The notes below the pieces were generated by a model. It did not search any database. It was given only the letters and a program-made list of their open reading frames with translations, and was not told where the DNA came from. The position numbers and the translations under genes were made by a program. From Motilimonas sp. E26 (GTDB taxonomy: Bacteria; Pseudomonadota; Gammaproteobacteria; Enterobacterales; CBDFNC01), in the NCBI RefSeq assembly GCF_021278025.1, contig NZ_JAIBHJ010000026.1, forward strand, positions 1-55,570: 55,570 nt of DNA, read 5' to 3'. This document shows, piece by piece, positions 24,701-36,100 of the stretch (position 1 is its first letter; every line of letters starts with the position of its first letter).

Positions 24701-25834
24701 TTGAGTAATTCCGCCATACTGGTCCTAGAAGATGGGACAGTATTTAAGGGCGTGTCTATCGGCGCCGAAGGTAGCTCAGTGGGTGAAGTTGTTTTTAATA
24801 CTTCGATGACAGGTTATCAAGAGATCCTTACCGATCCTTCTTATGCCCGTCAAATCGTCACTTTGACTTACCCTCACATTGGTAACACTGGTACTAATGA
24901 TGAAGATGAAGAATCCTCACAAATACACGCATGTGGCCTAGTCATTCGCGACTTACCTTTATTAGCAAGCAACTTTCGCAACCAAGCTTCTTTAAGTGAA
25001 TACTTAAGCAAGCGTGGTGTGGTTGGTATTGCTGATATCGACACTCGTAAGCTAACACGTATTTTACGAGAGAAAGGCGCGCAAGCGGGTTGTATCATGG
25101 CAGGCGAAAGCCTTGATGAGGCGAAAGCACTGGCTGAAGCGAAAGCTTTCCCTGGTCTGAAAGGCATGGATTTAGCAAAAGAAGTAACTTGTGACTCGGT
25201 ACATGAGTGGAAACAAGGTAGCTGGACGCTAACCGGTGGTTTACCAGCTGATGCGACTGATAGCCGTTTCCATGTGGTTGCATATGACTTTGGCGCCAAA
25301 CGCAACATTTTGCGTATGCTTGTTGACCGCGGTTGTCGTCTTACTGTTGTGCCTGCGCAAACGCCAGCCAAAGATGTATTAGCAATGAACCCTGATGGCG
25401 TGTTCTTATCAAATGGCCCTGGTGACCCTGAGCCATGTACTTACGCCATTGAAGCAATTAAAGAAATTTTAACCACTGAGATTCCGGTATTTGGTATCTG
25501 TTTAGGTCACCAATTATTGGCTCTAGCCAGTGGCGCAAAAACAATAAAAATGAAATTTGGCCATCACGGTGCTAACCACCCAGTTAAAGACCAAGATCGT
25601 AATGTTGTGATGATCACCAGTCAAAACCACGGTTTTGCTGTGGAAGAGGCCGCATTACCAGATAACTTGCGTGCAACTCACAACTCATTGTTTGATGGTT
25701 CTTTACAAGGTATTCACCGTACAGATAAGCCTGCGTTTAGCTTCCAAGGTCACCCTGAAGCAAGCCCAGGCCCACATGATGCGGCACCATTGTTTGATCA
25801 TTTCATTGAACTTATCGAAAAATATAAAGCGTAA
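24701..25834 (+). CDS. carA: Carbamoyl-phosphate synthase small (glutaminase) subunit
   Basis: 377 aa from TTG 24701, chosen because GGAGG sits 8 nt upstream (24691-24695) and [13 protein letters not shown] is the family N-terminus; the frame is open to 24644, but that would add an unrelated hydrophobic leader. The N-terminal domain is followed by a class I glutamine amidotransferase domain: [27 protein letters not shown] with nucleophile Cys267, and [16 protein letters not shown]. It supplies ammonia to CarB for carbamoyl phosphate, feeding pyrimidines and arginine. carB follows after 20 nt. Confidence 0.96.
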   Translation: MSNSAILVLEDGTVFKGVSIGAEGSSVGEVVFNTSMTGYQEILTDPSYARQIVTLTYPHIGNTGTNDEDEESSQIHACGLVIRDLPLLASNFRNQASLSEYLSKRGVVGIADIDTRKLTRILREKGAQAGCIMAGESLDEAKALAEAKAFPGLKGMDLAKEVTCDSVHEWKQGSWTLTGGLPADATDSRFHVVAYDFGAKRNILRMLVDRGCRLTVVPAQTPAKDVLAMNPDGVFLSNGPGDPEPCTYAIEAIKEILTTEIPVFGICLGHQLLALASGAKTIKMKFGHHGANHPVKDQDRNVVMITSQNHGFAVEEAALPDNLRATHNSLFDGSLQGIHRTDKPAFSFQGHPEASPGPHDAAPLFDHFIELIEKYKA

Positions 25835-25854
25835 CTGAAAGGGTAAAGAGTCAG

Positions 25855-28800
25855 ATGCCAAAACGTACTGATATAAAAAGTATACTTATAATAGGTGCTG
25901 GTCCAATTGTGATCGGCCAGGCTTGTGAATTCGACTATTCAGGTGCGCAAGCGTGTAAGGCGTTAAGAGAAGAAGGTTACCGTGTAATCTTAGTTAACTC
26001 TAACCCTGCAACAATTATGACCGACCCAGAAATGGCTGATGCAACTTATATCGAGCCTATCCACTGGGAAGTGGTTGCGAACATCATCGAGAAAGAACGC
26101 CCTGATGCCATCTTACCGACTATGGGTGGTCAAACGGCGTTGAACTGTGCCCTTGAACTTGAAAGTAAAGGCGTACTTAAAAAGTTCAATGTTGAGATGA
26201 TTGGCGCAACAGCTGACGCGATTGATAAAGCAGAAGACCGTAGTCGTTTCGACAAAGCAATGAAAAGCATTGGCCTAGAATGTCCACGTGCTGGTATTGC
26301 TCACTCAATGGAAGAAGCTTACGGCGTACTAGCTGAGGTTGGCTTTCCTTGTATTATTCGTCCATCTTTCACCATGGGTGGCTCAGGTGGCGGTATTGCT
26401 TACAACAAAGAAGAATTTGATGATATCTGTAGCGGCGGCTTAGATTTATCACCAACTAACGAACTGCTTATCGACGAATCTTTGATTGGTTGGAAAGAAT
26501 ATGAAATGGAAGTGGTTCGCGACAAGAACGACAACTGTATCATTGTTTGTTCTATCGAAAACTTCGATCCTATGGGGATCCACACCGGTGACTCTATCAC
26601 CGTTGCTCCGGCGCAAACGTTAACCGACAAAGAATACCAATTGATGCGTAATGCGTCAGTGGCGGTACTGCGCGAAATTGGTGTTGAAACAGGTGGTTCA
26701 AACGTACAGTTTGGTATCAACCCTGAAGATGGCCGCATGGTTATCATCGAGATGAACCCACGGGTATCACGTTCTTCAGCATTAGCATCAAAAGCAACGG
26801 GTTTCCCAATTGCGAAAATCGCGGCTAAGCTAGCGGTTGGCTTTACCCTTGATGAACTACAAAATGATATTACGGGTGGCGCAACGCCTGCGTCATTTGA
26901 GCCTGCTATCGATTATGTTGTTACTAAGATCCCTCGCTTTAACTTTGAAAAATTCGCTGGCTCAAACGATCGTCTGACCACGCAAATGAAATCGGTTGGT
27001 GAAGTAATGGCCATTGGCCGCAACCAACAAGAGTCCATGCAAAAAGCACTACGCGGCCTTGAAGTAGGGGCAACCGGCTTTGATTCGGTCGTTGACCTAC
27101 AAGACCCTAACGCGCTGGCTAAAGTGAAACATGAGCTACAAGATGCTGGTGCTGAGCGTATTTGGTATATCGGTGATGCCTTCCGCTTAGGCTTAACCTC
27201 TCAAGATGTATTCGATTTAACCAAAATTGACCTTTGGTTCTTGGTACAAATTGAAGACCTAATTAAAGAAGAGCAACGTTTAGCGGAAGATGGCTTTGCG
27301 GCCCTTGATGCTGAGCGTTTATACGCGCTTAAGCGTAAAGGTTTTGCAGATGCACGCTTAGCTAAAATTTTAGGCGTGTCTGAAGCCGAAGTGCGTAAGC
27401 TTCGTGACAAGTTTGATATTCACCCTGTTTACAAGCGTGTTGATACCTGTGCTGCTGAATTTTCGACTAGCACGGCTTATATGTACTCAACTTACGATGA
27501 AGAGTGTGAAGCCCAGCCAACAGACAATGACAAGATCATGGTGATTGGCGGCGGTCCTAACCGTATTGGCCAAGGTATTGAATTTGATTACTGTTGTGTT
27601 CATGCTGCGCTTGCCGCTCGTGAAGATGGTTATGAAACCATTATGGTTAACTGTAACCCTGAGACAGTTTCAACGGATTACGACACATCAGATCGCTTAT
27701 ACTTTGAATCTATTACCCTTGAAGACGTATTAGAAATTGTCCGTTTAGAGAAGCCAAAAGGTGTTATCGTGCAATACGGCGGTCAAACGCCACTTAAACT
27801 AGCACGTGCCCTTGAAGCAGCTGGCGTACCTATTATTGGTACTTCTCCTGATGCGATTGACCGCGCAGAAGACCGTGAGCGCTTCCAACAAGCTGTTGAG
27901 CGTTTAGGTTTGAAACAACCAGAAAACGCGACCGTGACGACAGTTGAATCGGCAGTGGCTTGTGCAGAGAAAATTACTTACCCATTAGTGGTGCGTCCAT
28001 CTTATGTGCTTGGTGGTCGAGCGATGGAAATCGTTTACGATGAGCAAGACTTACGTCGCTACTTTAATGAAGCCGTGTCTGTTTCCAACGAATCACCTGT
28101 ATTACTTGATCGCTTCTTAGACGATGCGATTGAAGTGGATGTGGATGCGATTTGTGATGGCGAAAACTTTGTTATCGGCGGCATCATGGAGCACATTGAG
28201 CAAGCGGGCGTTCACTCTGGTGACTCGGCATGTTCATTACCGCCATATTCTTTAAGCGCTGAAATTCAAGATGTGATGCGCGATCAAGCGCGTAAGCTTG
28301 CATTTGAGTTAGGCGTAGTTGGCTTAATGAATATTCAGTTTGCCGTGAAAGATAACGAAGTTTACTTAATCGAAGTCAACCCACGTGCCGCTCGTACGGT
28401 ACCGTTTGTGTCTAAAGCAACGGGTGTGCCGTTAGCAAAAGTTGCTGCTCGCGTTATGGCGGGTCAAAGCCTAGTTGAGCAAGGTTTCACTGAAGAGGTG
28501 ATTCCACCTTACTTCTCAGTTAAAGAAGTCGTATTACCGTTCAACAAGTTCCCAGGTGTGGATCCTATCTTAGGCCCAGAAATGCGCTCAACGGGTGAAG
28601 TTATGGGCGTGGGTGATACATTTGCCGAAGCGTATGCAAAAGCTGAATTAGGTGCGATTAAAGATGTGCCTAAGTCTGGCCGCGCTCTACTGTCGGTACG
28701 TGACTCTGACAAGAAGAAAGTGGCTAAGCTAGCTGCTGAGCTGATTGAGCTGGGTTATGAAATTGATGCGACTCATGGTACTGCTGTGGTATTAGGCGAA

Positions 28801-29079
28801 GCGGGTATTAACCCTCGTTTAGTTAACAAGGTATCAGAAGGCCGTCCGCATATTTTGGACCGCATTAAAAATGGTGAATACACTTATATTGTCAACACCA
28901 CTGAAGGTCGTCAAGCGATTGAAGACTCGAAGCAGCTACGCCGCGCGGCACTGCGTGAGAAAGTGAACTACACCACGACTATTAATGGTGCGTTTGCAAC
29001 TTGTCACGGCCATTCTGCTGATAACAGAGATAAAGTGATGTCGCTGCAAGAGCTACATCAGCGTGTGTTAACTCGATAA
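25855..29079 (+). CDS. carB: Carbamoyl-phosphate synthase large subunit
   Basis: 1074 aa (E. coli 1073). Two homologous ATP-grasp halves: the first with [20 protein letters not shown], the second with [20 protein letters not shown] near residue 560. The C-terminal MGS-like allosteric domain begins near residue 940. It makes carbamoyl phosphate from bicarbonate, two ATP and the ammonia channelled from CarA. The operon carAB ends in a terminator. No anomaly. Confidence 0.98.
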   Translation: MPKRTDIKSILIIGAGPIVIGQACEFDYSGAQACKALREEGYRVILVNSNPATIMTDPEMADATYIEPIHWEVVANIIEKERPDAILPTMGGQTALNCALELESKGVLKKFNVEMIGATADAIDKAEDRSRFDKAMKSIGLECPRAGIAHSMEEAYGVLAEVGFPCIIRPSFTMGGSGGGIAYNKEEFDDICSGGLDLSPTNELLIDESLIGWKEYEMEVVRDKNDNCIIVCSIENFDPMGIHTGDSITVAPAQTLTDKEYQLMRNASVAVLREIGVETGGSNVQFGINPEDGRMVIIEMNPRVSRSSALASKATGFPIAKIAAKLAVGFTLDELQNDITGGATPASFEPAIDYVVTKIPRFNFEKFAGSNDRLTTQMKSVGEVMAIGRNQQESMQKALRGLEVGATGFDSVVDLQDPNALAKVKHELQDAGAERIWYIGDAFRLGLTSQDVFDLTKIDLWFLVQIEDLIKEEQRLAEDGFAALDAERLYALKRKGFADARLAKILGVSEAEVRKLRDKFDIHPVYKRVDTCAAEFSTSTAYMYSTYDEECEAQPTDNDKIMVIGGGPNRIGQGIEFDYCCVHAALAAREDGYETIMVNCNPETVSTDYDTSDRLYFESITLEDVLEIVRLEKPKGVIVQYGGQTPLKLARALEAAGVPIIGTSPDAIDRAEDRERFQQAVERLGLKQPENATVTTVESAVACAEKITYPLVVRPSYVLGGRAMEIVYDEQDLRRYFNEAVSVSNESPVLLDRFLDDAIEVDVDAICDGENFVIGGIMEHIEQAGVHSGDSACSLPPYSLSAEIQDVMRDQARKLAFELGVVGLMNIQFAVKDNEVYLIEVNPRAARTVPFVSKATGVPLAKVAARVMAGQSLVEQGFTEEVIPPYFSVKEVVLPFNKFPGVDPILGPEMRSTGEVMGVGDTFAEAYAKAELGAIKDVPKSGRALLSVRDSDKKKVAKLAAELIELGYEIDATHGTAVVLGEAGINPRLVNKVSEGRPHILDRIKNGEYTYIVNTTEGRQAIEDSKQLRRAALREKVNYTTTINGAFATCHGHSADNRDKVMSLQELHQRVLTR

Positions 29080-29099
29080 GTTTATTGAAACTTATTGTT

Positions 29100-29127
29100 A
29101 AAAAGGTCGCTTAGGCGGCCTTTTTTA
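29100..29127 (+). terminator. carAB terminator
   Basis: AAAAAGGTCGC-TTA-GGCGGCCTTTTTT. Confidence 0.8.
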
Positions 29128-29238
29128 TTAGCTGCAGGTGCAAGTTTGTTTAATTCATATTACAATGCGCCGATTAATACTCAGCTTGACTTGTTCGGCT
29201 TGCAGTGTCATTTCTAATTACTAAATAGGTTGTTAAGT

Positions 29239-29715
29239 ATGAACCAATTCCCTATGACTGCTCACGGTGCAGCACTACTTCGTGAAGAATTGGAGCAGTT
29301 AAAAACGGTGAAACGTCCTGCTATTATTGAGGCGATTGCTGAAGCGCGTGAACACGGTGATTTAAAAGAGAATGCTGAATATCATGCCGCTCGTGAAGAG
29401 CAAGGTTTTTGTGAGGGGCGAATTCAAGAAATTGAAGGCAAGTTGTCTAATGCTCAGATCATCGATGTGACTAAAATCCCAAACCATGGCAAAGTGATTT
29501 TTGGCTCAACGGTGACCATTCTTAATACTGAAACCGATGCTGAAGTGACGTATCGCATTGTCGGGGATGATGAAGCTGATATTAAGAAAAACCAGATTTC
29601 TGTTAACTCACCGATTGCGCGCGGCCTAATTGCTAAGTCTGTCGATGATGTTGCCGTAATTAAAACACCTGGCGGTGAAGTTGAATTTGAAATTCTTGAA
29701 GTGCAGTACGTATAA
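29239..29715 (+). CDS. greA: Transcription elongation factor GreA
   Basis: 158 aa from ATG 29239 ([20 protein letters not shown]), the same length as E. coli GreA; the frame extends to TTG 29230 without support. The N-terminal coiled coil bears the acidic tip ([20 protein letters not shown]), and the C-terminal FKBP-like domain contains [20 protein letters not shown]. It enters the RNA polymerase secondary channel to cleave backtracked RNA. Its position after carAB is common in gammaproteobacteria. Confidence 0.97.
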   Translation: MNQFPMTAHGAALLREELEQLKTVKRPAIIEAIAEAREHGDLKENAEYHAAREEQGFCEGRIQEIEGKLSNAQIIDVTKIPNHGKVIFGSTVTILNTETDAEVTYRIVGDDEADIKKNQISVNSPIARGLIAKSVDDVAVIKTPGGEVEFEILEVQYV

Positions 29716-29740
29716 AAAAGCCGGGTTGTAAAAAGAGTAA

Positions 29741-29764
29741 AAAGGAGCGAGTGCTCCTTTTTTT
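29741..29764 (+). terminator. greA terminator
   Basis: AAAGGAGCGAGTGCTCCTTTTTTT; the A-rich left side may also serve convergent yhbY. Confidence 0.8.
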
Positions 29765-29773
29765 ATAGCTGAT

Positions 29774-30070
29774 TTATTTCTTTGGTAAGGTGATTTTTTT
29801 GTCTTCGGTCGGACGATAAAGAACTAATGTATGGCCGATAGTTGTCACTTCTGCCGCGTTTGTTTCTCTGACGATAGCATCAATGATTAGGCGTTTTGTA
29901 TCGCGGTCATCGGTGGCCACTTTAACTTTGATTAGTTCATGAATATTAAGGCTGTTGTCAATTTCAGCAATCACACCCTCAGTCAAACCGTTTTGGCCGA
30001 GTAATACAACAGGTTTTAACGAATGGGCTAGGCCTTTTAAGAATTGTTTTTGCTTTTTTGTTAAATTCAT
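29774..30070 (-). CDS. yhbY: YhbY, CRM-domain ribosome assembly protein
   Basis: 98 aa, a single CRM (YhbY/CRS1) domain: LTKKQKQFLKGLAHSLKPVV, LLGQNGLTEGVIAEIDNSLN, ELIKVKVATDDRDTKRLIID, and TIGHTLVLYRP. It associates with pre-50S particles. Divergent from rlmE, a standard arrangement (rlmE-ftsH/yhbY). Confidence 0.95.
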   Translation of the reverse strand: MNLTKKQKQFLKGLAHSLKPVVLLGQNGLTEGVIAEIDNSLNIHELIKVKVATDDRDTKRLIIDAIVRETNAAEVTTIGHTLVLYRPTEDKKITLPKK

Positions 30071-30159
30071 GGAGATTTCTTTTAAATAAGGGTTGAATTG
30101 CGCTTATTGTACCTCCATCTTTGTGCTAATACTAATAACTGCTCAAAGAGGGATGAACA

Positions 30160-30789
30160 ATGGCAAAAAGTACTAAGTCTGCCAGTTCAAAAAGGTGGTT
30201 AGATGAGCACGTTAATGATCATTATGTGCAAGAAGCCAATCGCTTAGGCTTACGCTCTCGAGCGGTATTCAAGCTAGATGAAATAAACAATAAAGATAAA
30301 ATTATTAAAACTGGCATGAGTGTGGTCGACTTAGGGGCAGCCCCTGGCAGTTGGTCGCATCGTTGTGCTGAAATTGTCGGAGATGCCGGGCAAGTGATTG
30401 CTTGTGACATTCTACCGATGGACGCCATTGCGGGAGTTGATTTTTTACAAGGCGACTTTCGTGAAGAAGTGGTGCTCAATGCGTTGCTTGAACGAATTGG
30501 TGATAAAAAAGTGAATGTTGTGTTGTCTGATATGGCACCCAACATGAGTGGTACCAGTCAAGTTGATCAGCCTAGAGCCATGTATTTGGTGGAATTAGCA
30601 CTGGATATGTGTCATCAAGTTTTGGCCAAAAACGGCAGTTTCGTCGTAAAGGTATTTATGGGCGAAGGATATGATGACTTTATCAAATCTGTCCGAACAG
30701 CATTTAATGTTGTTAAAACGAGAAAACCAGACTCTTCGCGAGCGCGCTCAAGAGAAGTCTATATTGTGGCTACTGGTTTCAAACTGTAG
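30160..30789 (+). CDS. rlmE: 23S rRNA 2'-O-ribose U2552 methyltransferase
   Basis: 209 aa, as in E. coli RrmJ/FtsJ. The SAM-binding motif is [17 protein letters not shown]. The K-D-K-E catalytic tetrad is visible: an N-terminal Lys in [11 protein letters not shown], Asp in [13 protein letters not shown], Lys in [10 protein letters not shown], Glu in [11 protein letters not shown]. It methylates U2552 in the A-loop of the large subunit. It precedes ftsH by 42 nt and is probably co-transcribed. Confidence 0.97.
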   Translation: MAKSTKSASSKRWLDEHVNDHYVQEANRLGLRSRAVFKLDEINNKDKIIKTGMSVVDLGAAPGSWSHRCAEIVGDAGQVIACDILPMDAIAGVDFLQGDFREEVVLNALLERIGDKKVNVVLSDMAPNMSGTSQVDQPRAMYLVELALDMCHQVLAKNGSFVVKVFMGEGYDDFIKSVRTAFNVVKTRKPDSSRARSREVYIVATGFKL

Positions 30790-30831
30790 TAATCTTGGTA
30801 TGTATTTAATTGTTAAAGAAGAGGTAGCACC

Positions 30832-32820
30832 TTGAGCGATATGGCTAAAAACCTAATCTTGTGGTTAGTGATCGCCGTTGTATTGATGTCGGTGTTCCAA
30901 AGTTTTAGCCCCGGCGAAGCCGGTGGTAAACAGATGGACTACACCACCTTCGTAAAAGAAGTGAGTCAGGGACAGATTCAAGAAGTCCGGATCAATGGTC
31001 AAGAAATTAATGGTACAAAGTCAAACAGAGAGCGTTTTGTCACGTACATGCCGACGCGTGATCCTGATTTATTAAATGATCTAATCAATAACAATGTAAA
31101 AGTATTGGGTGAGCCGCCAGAAGAGCCAAGCTTGTTAACCTCTATTTTTATTTCATGGTTCCCAATGCTGCTGTTAATTGGCGTATGGGTGTTCTTTATG
31201 CGCCAAATGCAAGGTGGTGGCGGTAAAGGTGCCATGTCGTTTGGTAAGAGCAAAGCGCGCTTAATGGGCGAAGACCAAATTAAAACCACATTTGCTGATG
31301 TAGCAGGTTGTGATGAAGCTAAGGAAGATGTTGCTGAATTAGTCGACTACCTTAAAGATCCCAGTCGCTTCCAAAAACTGGGTGGTAAAATTCCAACGGG
31401 TATTTTGCTAGTGGGTCCTCCAGGTACGGGTAAAACGCTATTGGCTAAAGCCATCGCTGGTGAAGCTAAAGTGCCTTTCTTTACTATTTCAGGCTCTGAC
31501 TTTGTTGAAATGTTTGTTGGTGTTGGTGCATCTCGTGTGCGTGACATGTTTGACCAAGCTAAGAAGTCTGCGCCGTGTATCATCTTTATCGATGAGATTG
31601 ATGCTGTCGGTCGTCAACGTGGTGCTGGTTTAGGTGGTGGTCACGACGAGCGTGAGCAAACCTTGAACCAAATGCTAGTTGAAATGGATGGTTTTGAAGG
31701 TAATGAAGGCATAATTGTTATCGCTGCGACTAACCGTCCTGATGTGTTAGACCCTGCTTTGTTACGTCCTGGTCGTTTTGACCGCCAAGTGGTCGTCGGT
31801 TTACCTGATGTACGTGGTCGTGAACAAATTCTTAAAGTGCACATGCGTAAAGTGCCGCTTGAAGGGGATGTTAATGCCGCGGTAATTGCACGTGGTACAC
31901 CTGGCTTTTCTGGTGCCGATCTGGCTAACTTAGTTAATGAAGCGGCATTGTTTGCTGCTCGTGGTAACCGTCGCACCGTCACCATGGAAGAGTTTGAAAA
32001 AGCTAAAGATAAAATCATGATGGGCGCAGAGCGCAAGTCAATGGTAATGACTGAGCAAGATAAAGAATCAACAGCATACCATGAAGCTGGTCATGCTATT
32101 GTTGGTCGCTTGGTACCTGAGCACGATCCTGTTTACAAAGTGAGTATCATTCCACGAGGCCGAGCCTTAGGTGTGACCATGTACTTACCCGAGCAAGACC
32201 GCGTTAGTTACAACAAACAACATCTTGAAAGTATGATCTCGAGCCTATACGGCGGCCGCTTAGCGGAAGAGATTATCTATGGTGTTGATAAGGTATCGAC
32301 AGGTGCGTCAAACGACATTGAGCGCGCTACCGATTTGGCCCGTAAAATGGTCACTCAATGGGGTCTGTCTGAAAAGATGGGGCCATTGTTATACGCTGAA
32401 GAAGAAGGCGAGGTGTTCTTAGGCCGCAGTGCTGCGAAAGTGAAGCATATGTCAGATGATACCGCGCGTTTGATTGACCAAGAAATTCGGATGTTAATTG
32501 ATCGTAACTACGATCGCGCTCGTCAAATCTTGGAAGACAATATGGACATATTACATGCGATGAAAGATGCGCTAATGAAATATGAAACCATAGACGCAAA
32601 ACAGATTGATGACTTAATGGAGCGTCGTGAAGTTCGCGCCCCAGCCGAGTGGACCGAAGAAGGTCATGCAAAGCCCGCTGCTGAGCCAAGTGCGAAAGGC
32701 GAAGAGCCTAAAGAAAGTGCTGATGAGGAAAAATCGGAAGAGGTTGACTCTGATTCAGCTAAGTCTGATAGTGTTCAGCTGGGCAAAAAAGACGACAACG
32801 ATAAATCATCATTGTTGTAA
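30832..32820 (+). CDS. ftsH: ATP-dependent zinc metalloprotease FtsH
   Basis: 662 aa from TTG 30832; ATG 30841 ([16 protein letters not shown]) is the alternative and matches the E. coli start. Two membrane helices (about 8-25 and 105-125) enclose a periplasmic domain. The AAA domain has Walker A GPPGTGKT, Walker [21 protein letters not shown], and the SRH ([20 protein letters not shown]). The protease site is HEAGH. It degrades membrane proteins, sigma32, LpxC and SsrA-tagged substrates. The C-terminal tail is acidic and Ser-rich, as usual variable. Terminator follows. Confidence 0.98.
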   Translation: MSDMAKNLILWLVIAVVLMSVFQSFSPGEAGGKQMDYTTFVKEVSQGQIQEVRINGQEINGTKSNRERFVTYMPTRDPDLLNDLINNNVKVLGEPPEEPSLLTSIFISWFPMLLLIGVWVFFMRQMQGGGGKGAMSFGKSKARLMGEDQIKTTFADVAGCDEAKEDVAELVDYLKDPSRFQKLGGKIPTGILLVGPPGTGKTLLAKAIAGEAKVPFFTISGSDFVEMFVGVGASRVRDMFDQAKKSAPCIIFIDEIDAVGRQRGAGLGGGHDEREQTLNQMLVEMDGFEGNEGIIVIAATNRPDVLDPALLRPGRFDRQVVVGLPDVRGREQILKVHMRKVPLEGDVNAAVIARGTPGFSGADLANLVNEAALFAARGNRRTVTMEEFEKAKDKIMMGAERKSMVMTEQDKESTAYHEAGHAIVGRLVPEHDPVYKVSIIPRGRALGVTMYLPEQDRVSYNKQHLESMISSLYGGRLAEEIIYGVDKVSTGASNDIERATDLARKMVTQWGLSEKMGPLLYAEEEGEVFLGRSAAKVKHMSDDTARLIDQEIRMLIDRNYDRARQILEDNMDILHAMKDALMKYETIDAKQIDDLMERREVRAPAEWTEEGHAKPAAEPSAKGEEPKESADEEKSEEVDSDSAKSDSVQLGKKDDNDKSSLL

Positions 32821-32841
32821 GAGCCTCGTTAATTAAAGATA

Positions 32842-32867
32842 AAAACCCGAGTTAGCTCGGGTTTTTT
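32842..32867 (+). terminator. ftsH terminator
   Basis: AAAACCCGAG-TTAG-CTCGGGTTTTTT. Confidence 0.85.
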
Positions 32868-32913
32868 GTTTTCTGGCGTTTAACGACGCTATGTTAGGTA
32901 AAAGGTAAGGTAT

Positions 32914-33741
32914 ATGCAGCTCATCAGTGGTAATAGAACGTTAGACTTATCGACGCCGCAAGTTATGGGGATACTCAATGTTACCCCTGACTCTTTTTCT
33001 GATGGTGGACAGTTCCAATTCTTCGAGCAGGCTATTAATCAAGCTAGCCAGATGGTACAGCAGGGCGCAGCCATTATCGACATTGGCGGCGAGTCGACAC
33101 GCCCTGGCGCAGAGTCGGTCTCACTTGATGAAGAGCTGTCTCGCACTATTCCTGTGATTGAAAAGATTGCCAACGATCTAGATGTGTGGATTTCTATCGA
33201 CACCAGCAAAGCTCAGGTAATGAAAGAGGCTGTTGCAGCTGGCGCCCATTTAATTAATGATGTCTGCGCCTTGCAGGAAGAAGGTGCACTTGAGGTTGCG
33301 GCGCTGTGTAATGTGCCGGTTTGTTTGATGCACATGCAAGGCGCGCCACGTTCAATGCAGGTTGCACCAAGTTATGAGAATGTGGCCAAAGACATCACTC
33401 ACTTTTTTATGCAGCGTATTTCAGCTTGTCGCGAAGCAGGGATCGACAAGTCCCAAATTATATTGGATCCAGGTTTTGGTTTTGGTAAGACTTTGGACCA
33501 TAATTATCAATTATTACAGCGATTAAAGCAGTTTTCTGAGTTAGGTTATCCGCTGCTAACCGGTTTATCGCGTAAATCTATGTTTGGTGATTGGCTTGGT
33601 AGAACGGTTGATCAACGTTTAGCCGCCAGTTTAGCCGGCGTGTTGTTGTGTGCCCAGCAAGGTGCAAATATTGTTCGGGTACATGACGTTCAAGAAACTT
33701 CAGATGTTCTGAAGGTATTAAAAAAAACCATTGAAAGTTAA
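32914..33741 (+). CDS. folP: Dihydropteroate synthase
   Basis: 275 aa. It condenses pABA with dihydropterin diphosphate in folate synthesis, and is the sulfonamide target. Signature motifs are VMGILNVTPDSFSDGG, IIDIGGESTRPGAESV, ISIDTSKAQV, and IILDPGFGFGKT. Start ATG 32914 follows AAGGTAAGG. glmM follows after 41 nt, the usual ftsH-folP-glmM order. No anomaly. Confidence 0.97.
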   Translation: MQLISGNRTLDLSTPQVMGILNVTPDSFSDGGQFQFFEQAINQASQMVQQGAAIIDIGGESTRPGAESVSLDEELSRTIPVIEKIANDLDVWISIDTSKAQVMKEAVAAGAHLINDVCALQEEGALEVAALCNVPVCLMHMQGAPRSMQVAPSYENVAKDITHFFMQRISACREAGIDKSQIILDPGFGFGKTLDHNYQLLQRLKQFSELGYPLLTGLSRKSMFGDWLGRTVDQRLAASLAGVLLCAQQGANIVRVHDVQETSDVLKVLKKTIES

Positions 33742-33782
33742 TTTATTTAACAGGTTTAAATCTAAGCTAAGGTCAGACAATA

Positions 33783-35126
33783 ATGACAAGAAAATATTTT
33801 GGCACTGACGGAATTCGAGGCAAAGTAGGTGAATATCCAATTACACCTGATTTTGCATTGAAACTTGGTTGGGCAGCAGGAAAGGTGCTGGCTAAACAAG
33901 GTACCAGGACGGTACTTATTGGCAAAGATACCCGTATTTCGGGATATATGTTGGAATCAGCACTGGAAGCAGGGCTATCGGCAGCAGGGTTAAGTGCTTC
34001 ATTATTAGGCCCGATGCCAACGCCTGCGGTGGCTTATTTAACGCGTACATTTCGCGCTGAAGCTGGGATAGTGATCAGCGCATCTCACAACCCTTATTAC
34101 GATAATGGTATTAAGTTTTTTTCGGCTGATGGTACTAAATTAGCTGATGAGATTGAGTTGGCTATTGAAGAAGAGCTCGAAAAGCCAATCAGCTGTGTAG
34201 ACTCAGCTATGTTAGGCAAAGCTAAGCGTATAGCGGATGCTGCGGGGCGTTATATTGAATTTTGTAAAAGCACTTTTCCAACTAAATACAACCTACGTGG
34301 CTTAAAGATTGTTGTTGATTGTGCCCATGGCGCGACCTATCACATTGCGCCAAATGTATTGCGAGAGTTGGGGGCAGAGGTGATTGAAATGGGTTGCCAA
34401 CCCGATGGCCTTAACATCAATGAGCAAGTTGGTGCGACAGATACCCGTGCATTAGCACAACGTGTATTAAATGAAGCCGCCGACGTTGGCATTGCTTATG
34501 ATGGGGATGGTGATCGTGTAATGATGGTTGACCACACTGGTTACGTCGTTGATGGTGATGAGATTCTATATATTGTTGCCCGTGATGAGCTTCGCCGTGG
34601 ACGCCTCAAGGGCGGTGTAGTTGGCACTAAAATGTCTAATGTTGGTCTTGAGATAGCTTTTCAAACTTTAGGTATTCCATTTGTTCGCGCTGATGTTGGC
34701 GATCGTTACGTGATGGAAAAAATGAAACAAAAAGGCTGGCGCTTAGGCGGTGAGAACTCGGGACACATTATTTTTTCTGATCATGTTTCAACGGGTGATG
34801 GCATTGTTGCTTCTTTGCAGGTATTAGCGGCAATGCGCAGCCATGATTTAAGTTTGCATGATACGCGACGTGGCTTACAAATGTTCCCACAAGTGCTTTT
34901 AAATGTGCGCTTCTCAGGTGAAAATAATCCATTGTTAGCGCAAGGTGTGCAAGCTGAAGTCGCTCGAATAGAAGCTGAGTTAGGCGAGCGTGGTCGTGTG
35001 CTGTTACGTAAATCAGGCACTGAGCCATTGATTCGAGTGATGGTGGAGGGCGAGCATCTTGAGACGGTAACAAATTTTGCTCAATCTATCGTAGAGCAAG
35101 TTAAGTTAGCTTGCACAGAGACTTAG
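33783..35126 (+). CDS. glmM: Phosphoglucosamine mutase
   Basis: 447 aa. It converts glucosamine-6-P to glucosamine-1-P for UDP-GlcNAc, peptidoglycan and LPS. The active-site phosphoserine motif is [19 protein letters not shown] with Ser101. The metal loop is [13 protein letters not shown], the sugar-binding loop GGENSGHII, and the phosphate-binding loop [14 protein letters not shown]. Ends with a likely terminator at 35163-35195. Confidence 0.97.
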   Translation: MTRKYFGTDGIRGKVGEYPITPDFALKLGWAAGKVLAKQGTRTVLIGKDTRISGYMLESALEAGLSAAGLSASLLGPMPTPAVAYLTRTFRAEAGIVISASHNPYYDNGIKFFSADGTKLADEIELAIEEELEKPISCVDSAMLGKAKRIADAAGRYIEFCKSTFPTKYNLRGLKIVVDCAHGATYHIAPNVLRELGAEVIEMGCQPDGLNINEQVGATDTRALAQRVLNEAADVGIAYDGDGDRVMMVDHTGYVVDGDEILYIVARDELRRGRLKGGVVGTKMSNVGLEIAFQTLGIPFVRADVGDRYVMEKMKQKGWRLGGENSGHIIFSDHVSTGDGIVASLQVLAAMRSHDLSLHDTRRGLQMFPQVLLNVRFSGENNPLLAQGVQAEVARIEAELGERGRVLLRKSGTEPLIRVMVEGEHLETVTNFAQSIVEQVKLACTET

Positions 35127-35162
35127 TTGGTTATTTAGCCATTAAAGTATAAATGTTCTATT

Positions 35163-35195
35163 ATGGCGCTGCTTATTCGAGCAGTCGCCATTTTT
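35163..35195 (+). terminator. Probable glmM terminator
   Basis: ATGGCG-CTGCT and AGCAG-T-CGCCAT pair with one bulge, followed by TTTTT. Confidence 0.65.
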
Positions 35196-35261
35196 GTCTC
35201 GAAATCTCGCATTTAGTCCTTGTCATTTTTTACTAGGTTAGTTACTATCAGCGCCGCTTCT

Positions 35262-35280
35262 GATGAGGGTTGTCCCTCAT
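35262..35280 (+). promoter_or_regulatory. Hairpin in the secG leader
   Basis: ATGAGGG-TTGT-CCCTCAT forms a 7-bp stem 34 nt before the secG ATG without a T tract, so it is unlikely to be a terminator. Confidence 0.35.
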
Positions 35281-35314
35281 GACTATATGAAAAGCAAATT
35301 AATAGGTATGGAAA

Positions 35315-35662
35315 ATGTTTGAGATATTACTGGTTATATATCTTTTAGTGTCTTTGGCTTTGGTTGGATTAGTGCTAATTCAACATGGCAAAGGTGCAGA
35401 TATGGGCGCGTCTTTCGGCTCAGGTTCGTCTCAAACAGTTTTCGGTGCCTCTGGCTCAGGCAACTTTTTAACGCGCACTACTGCAATCTTAGCAACGGCA
35501 TTTTTCGTGTTAAGTCTTGCATTAGGCAACTTGTCGACAAGCCATACAAATAAAGCTGATGAATGGAGTGATTTATCTGCTCCAGTCACAGAAGAAGTAG
35601 TTAACCCTGCTTCAGATGTACCCGCTGCAAACAGTGAATCTAACAGCGACGTACCTCAGTAA
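35315..35662 (+). CDS. secG: Preprotein translocase subunit SecG
   Basis: 115 aa. Two membrane helices (about 1-22 and 50-72) around the conserved cytosolic loop VLIQHGKGADMGASFGSGSS and FGASGSGNFLTR. It stimulates SecYE-mediated export. The C-terminal tail is Ser/Ala/Glu-rich and variable. Located between glmM and the two tRNA genes exactly as in E. coli (secG-leuU-metY). Confidence 0.95.
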   Translation: MFEILLVIYLLVSLALVGLVLIQHGKGADMGASFGSGSSQTVFGASGSGNFLTRTTAILATAFFVLSLALGNLSTSHTNKADEWSDLSAPVTEEVVNPASDVPAANSESNSDVPQ

Positions 35663-35669
35663 CAAATAT

Positions 35670-35756
35670 GCCGTGGTGGTGGAATTGGTAGACACGCCAG
35701 CTTGAGGGGCTGGTGTCCGTTAGGACGTGAGGGTTCAAGTCCCTCCCTCGGCACCA
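35670..35756 (+). tRNA. leuU: tRNA-Leu (anticodon GAG)
   Basis: 87 nt with encoded CCA. The anticodon stem-loop is CCAGC-TTGAGGG-GCTGG, giving anticodon GAG. A long variable arm (TCCGTTAGGAC) is typical of Leu tRNAs. T arm GAGGG-TTCAAGT-CCCTC. The acceptor stem has a T5-T68 mismatch (GCCGTGG against CCTCGGC), where E. coli has A-U. Starts 8 nt after the secG stop, so co-transcribed. Confidence 0.95.
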
Positions 35757-35834
35757 AGTTTTTTAAACAATCAATTTTCAGACAATTGATTGCATAGTGT
35801 GATTTACAGCGCTATAATCTCGCCAGTTTTCGGG

Positions 35835-35911
<77 letters not shown>

Positions 35912-36005
35912 ACTTTCAAATCTCTCTTCGAGAGGTTGTTTTAAGTAGCAGTTTGTTACTTAAAGCAATAGTTTTAAGCCAAGCTTAAATCAGTGGAAAG
36001 TTTTA

Positions 36006-36029
36006 AAGCCCCGTTTACGGGGTTTTTTA
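36006..36029 (+). terminator. Terminator/attenuator between metY and rimP
   Basis: AAGCCCCGTTTACGGGGTTTTTT; partial read-through would feed rimP-nusA-infB. Confidence 0.7.
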
Positions 36030-36100
36030 TTATCTGGTCGTTTAAAACGACTAAATACATGGGCTATAAAGCCCTTTTTTTGTTTCTGAAGGAGGCGTAA

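Noticed and set aside
35262-35280. secG leader hairpin as a terminator
   Set aside because: No T tract follows, and it lies close to the start codon.
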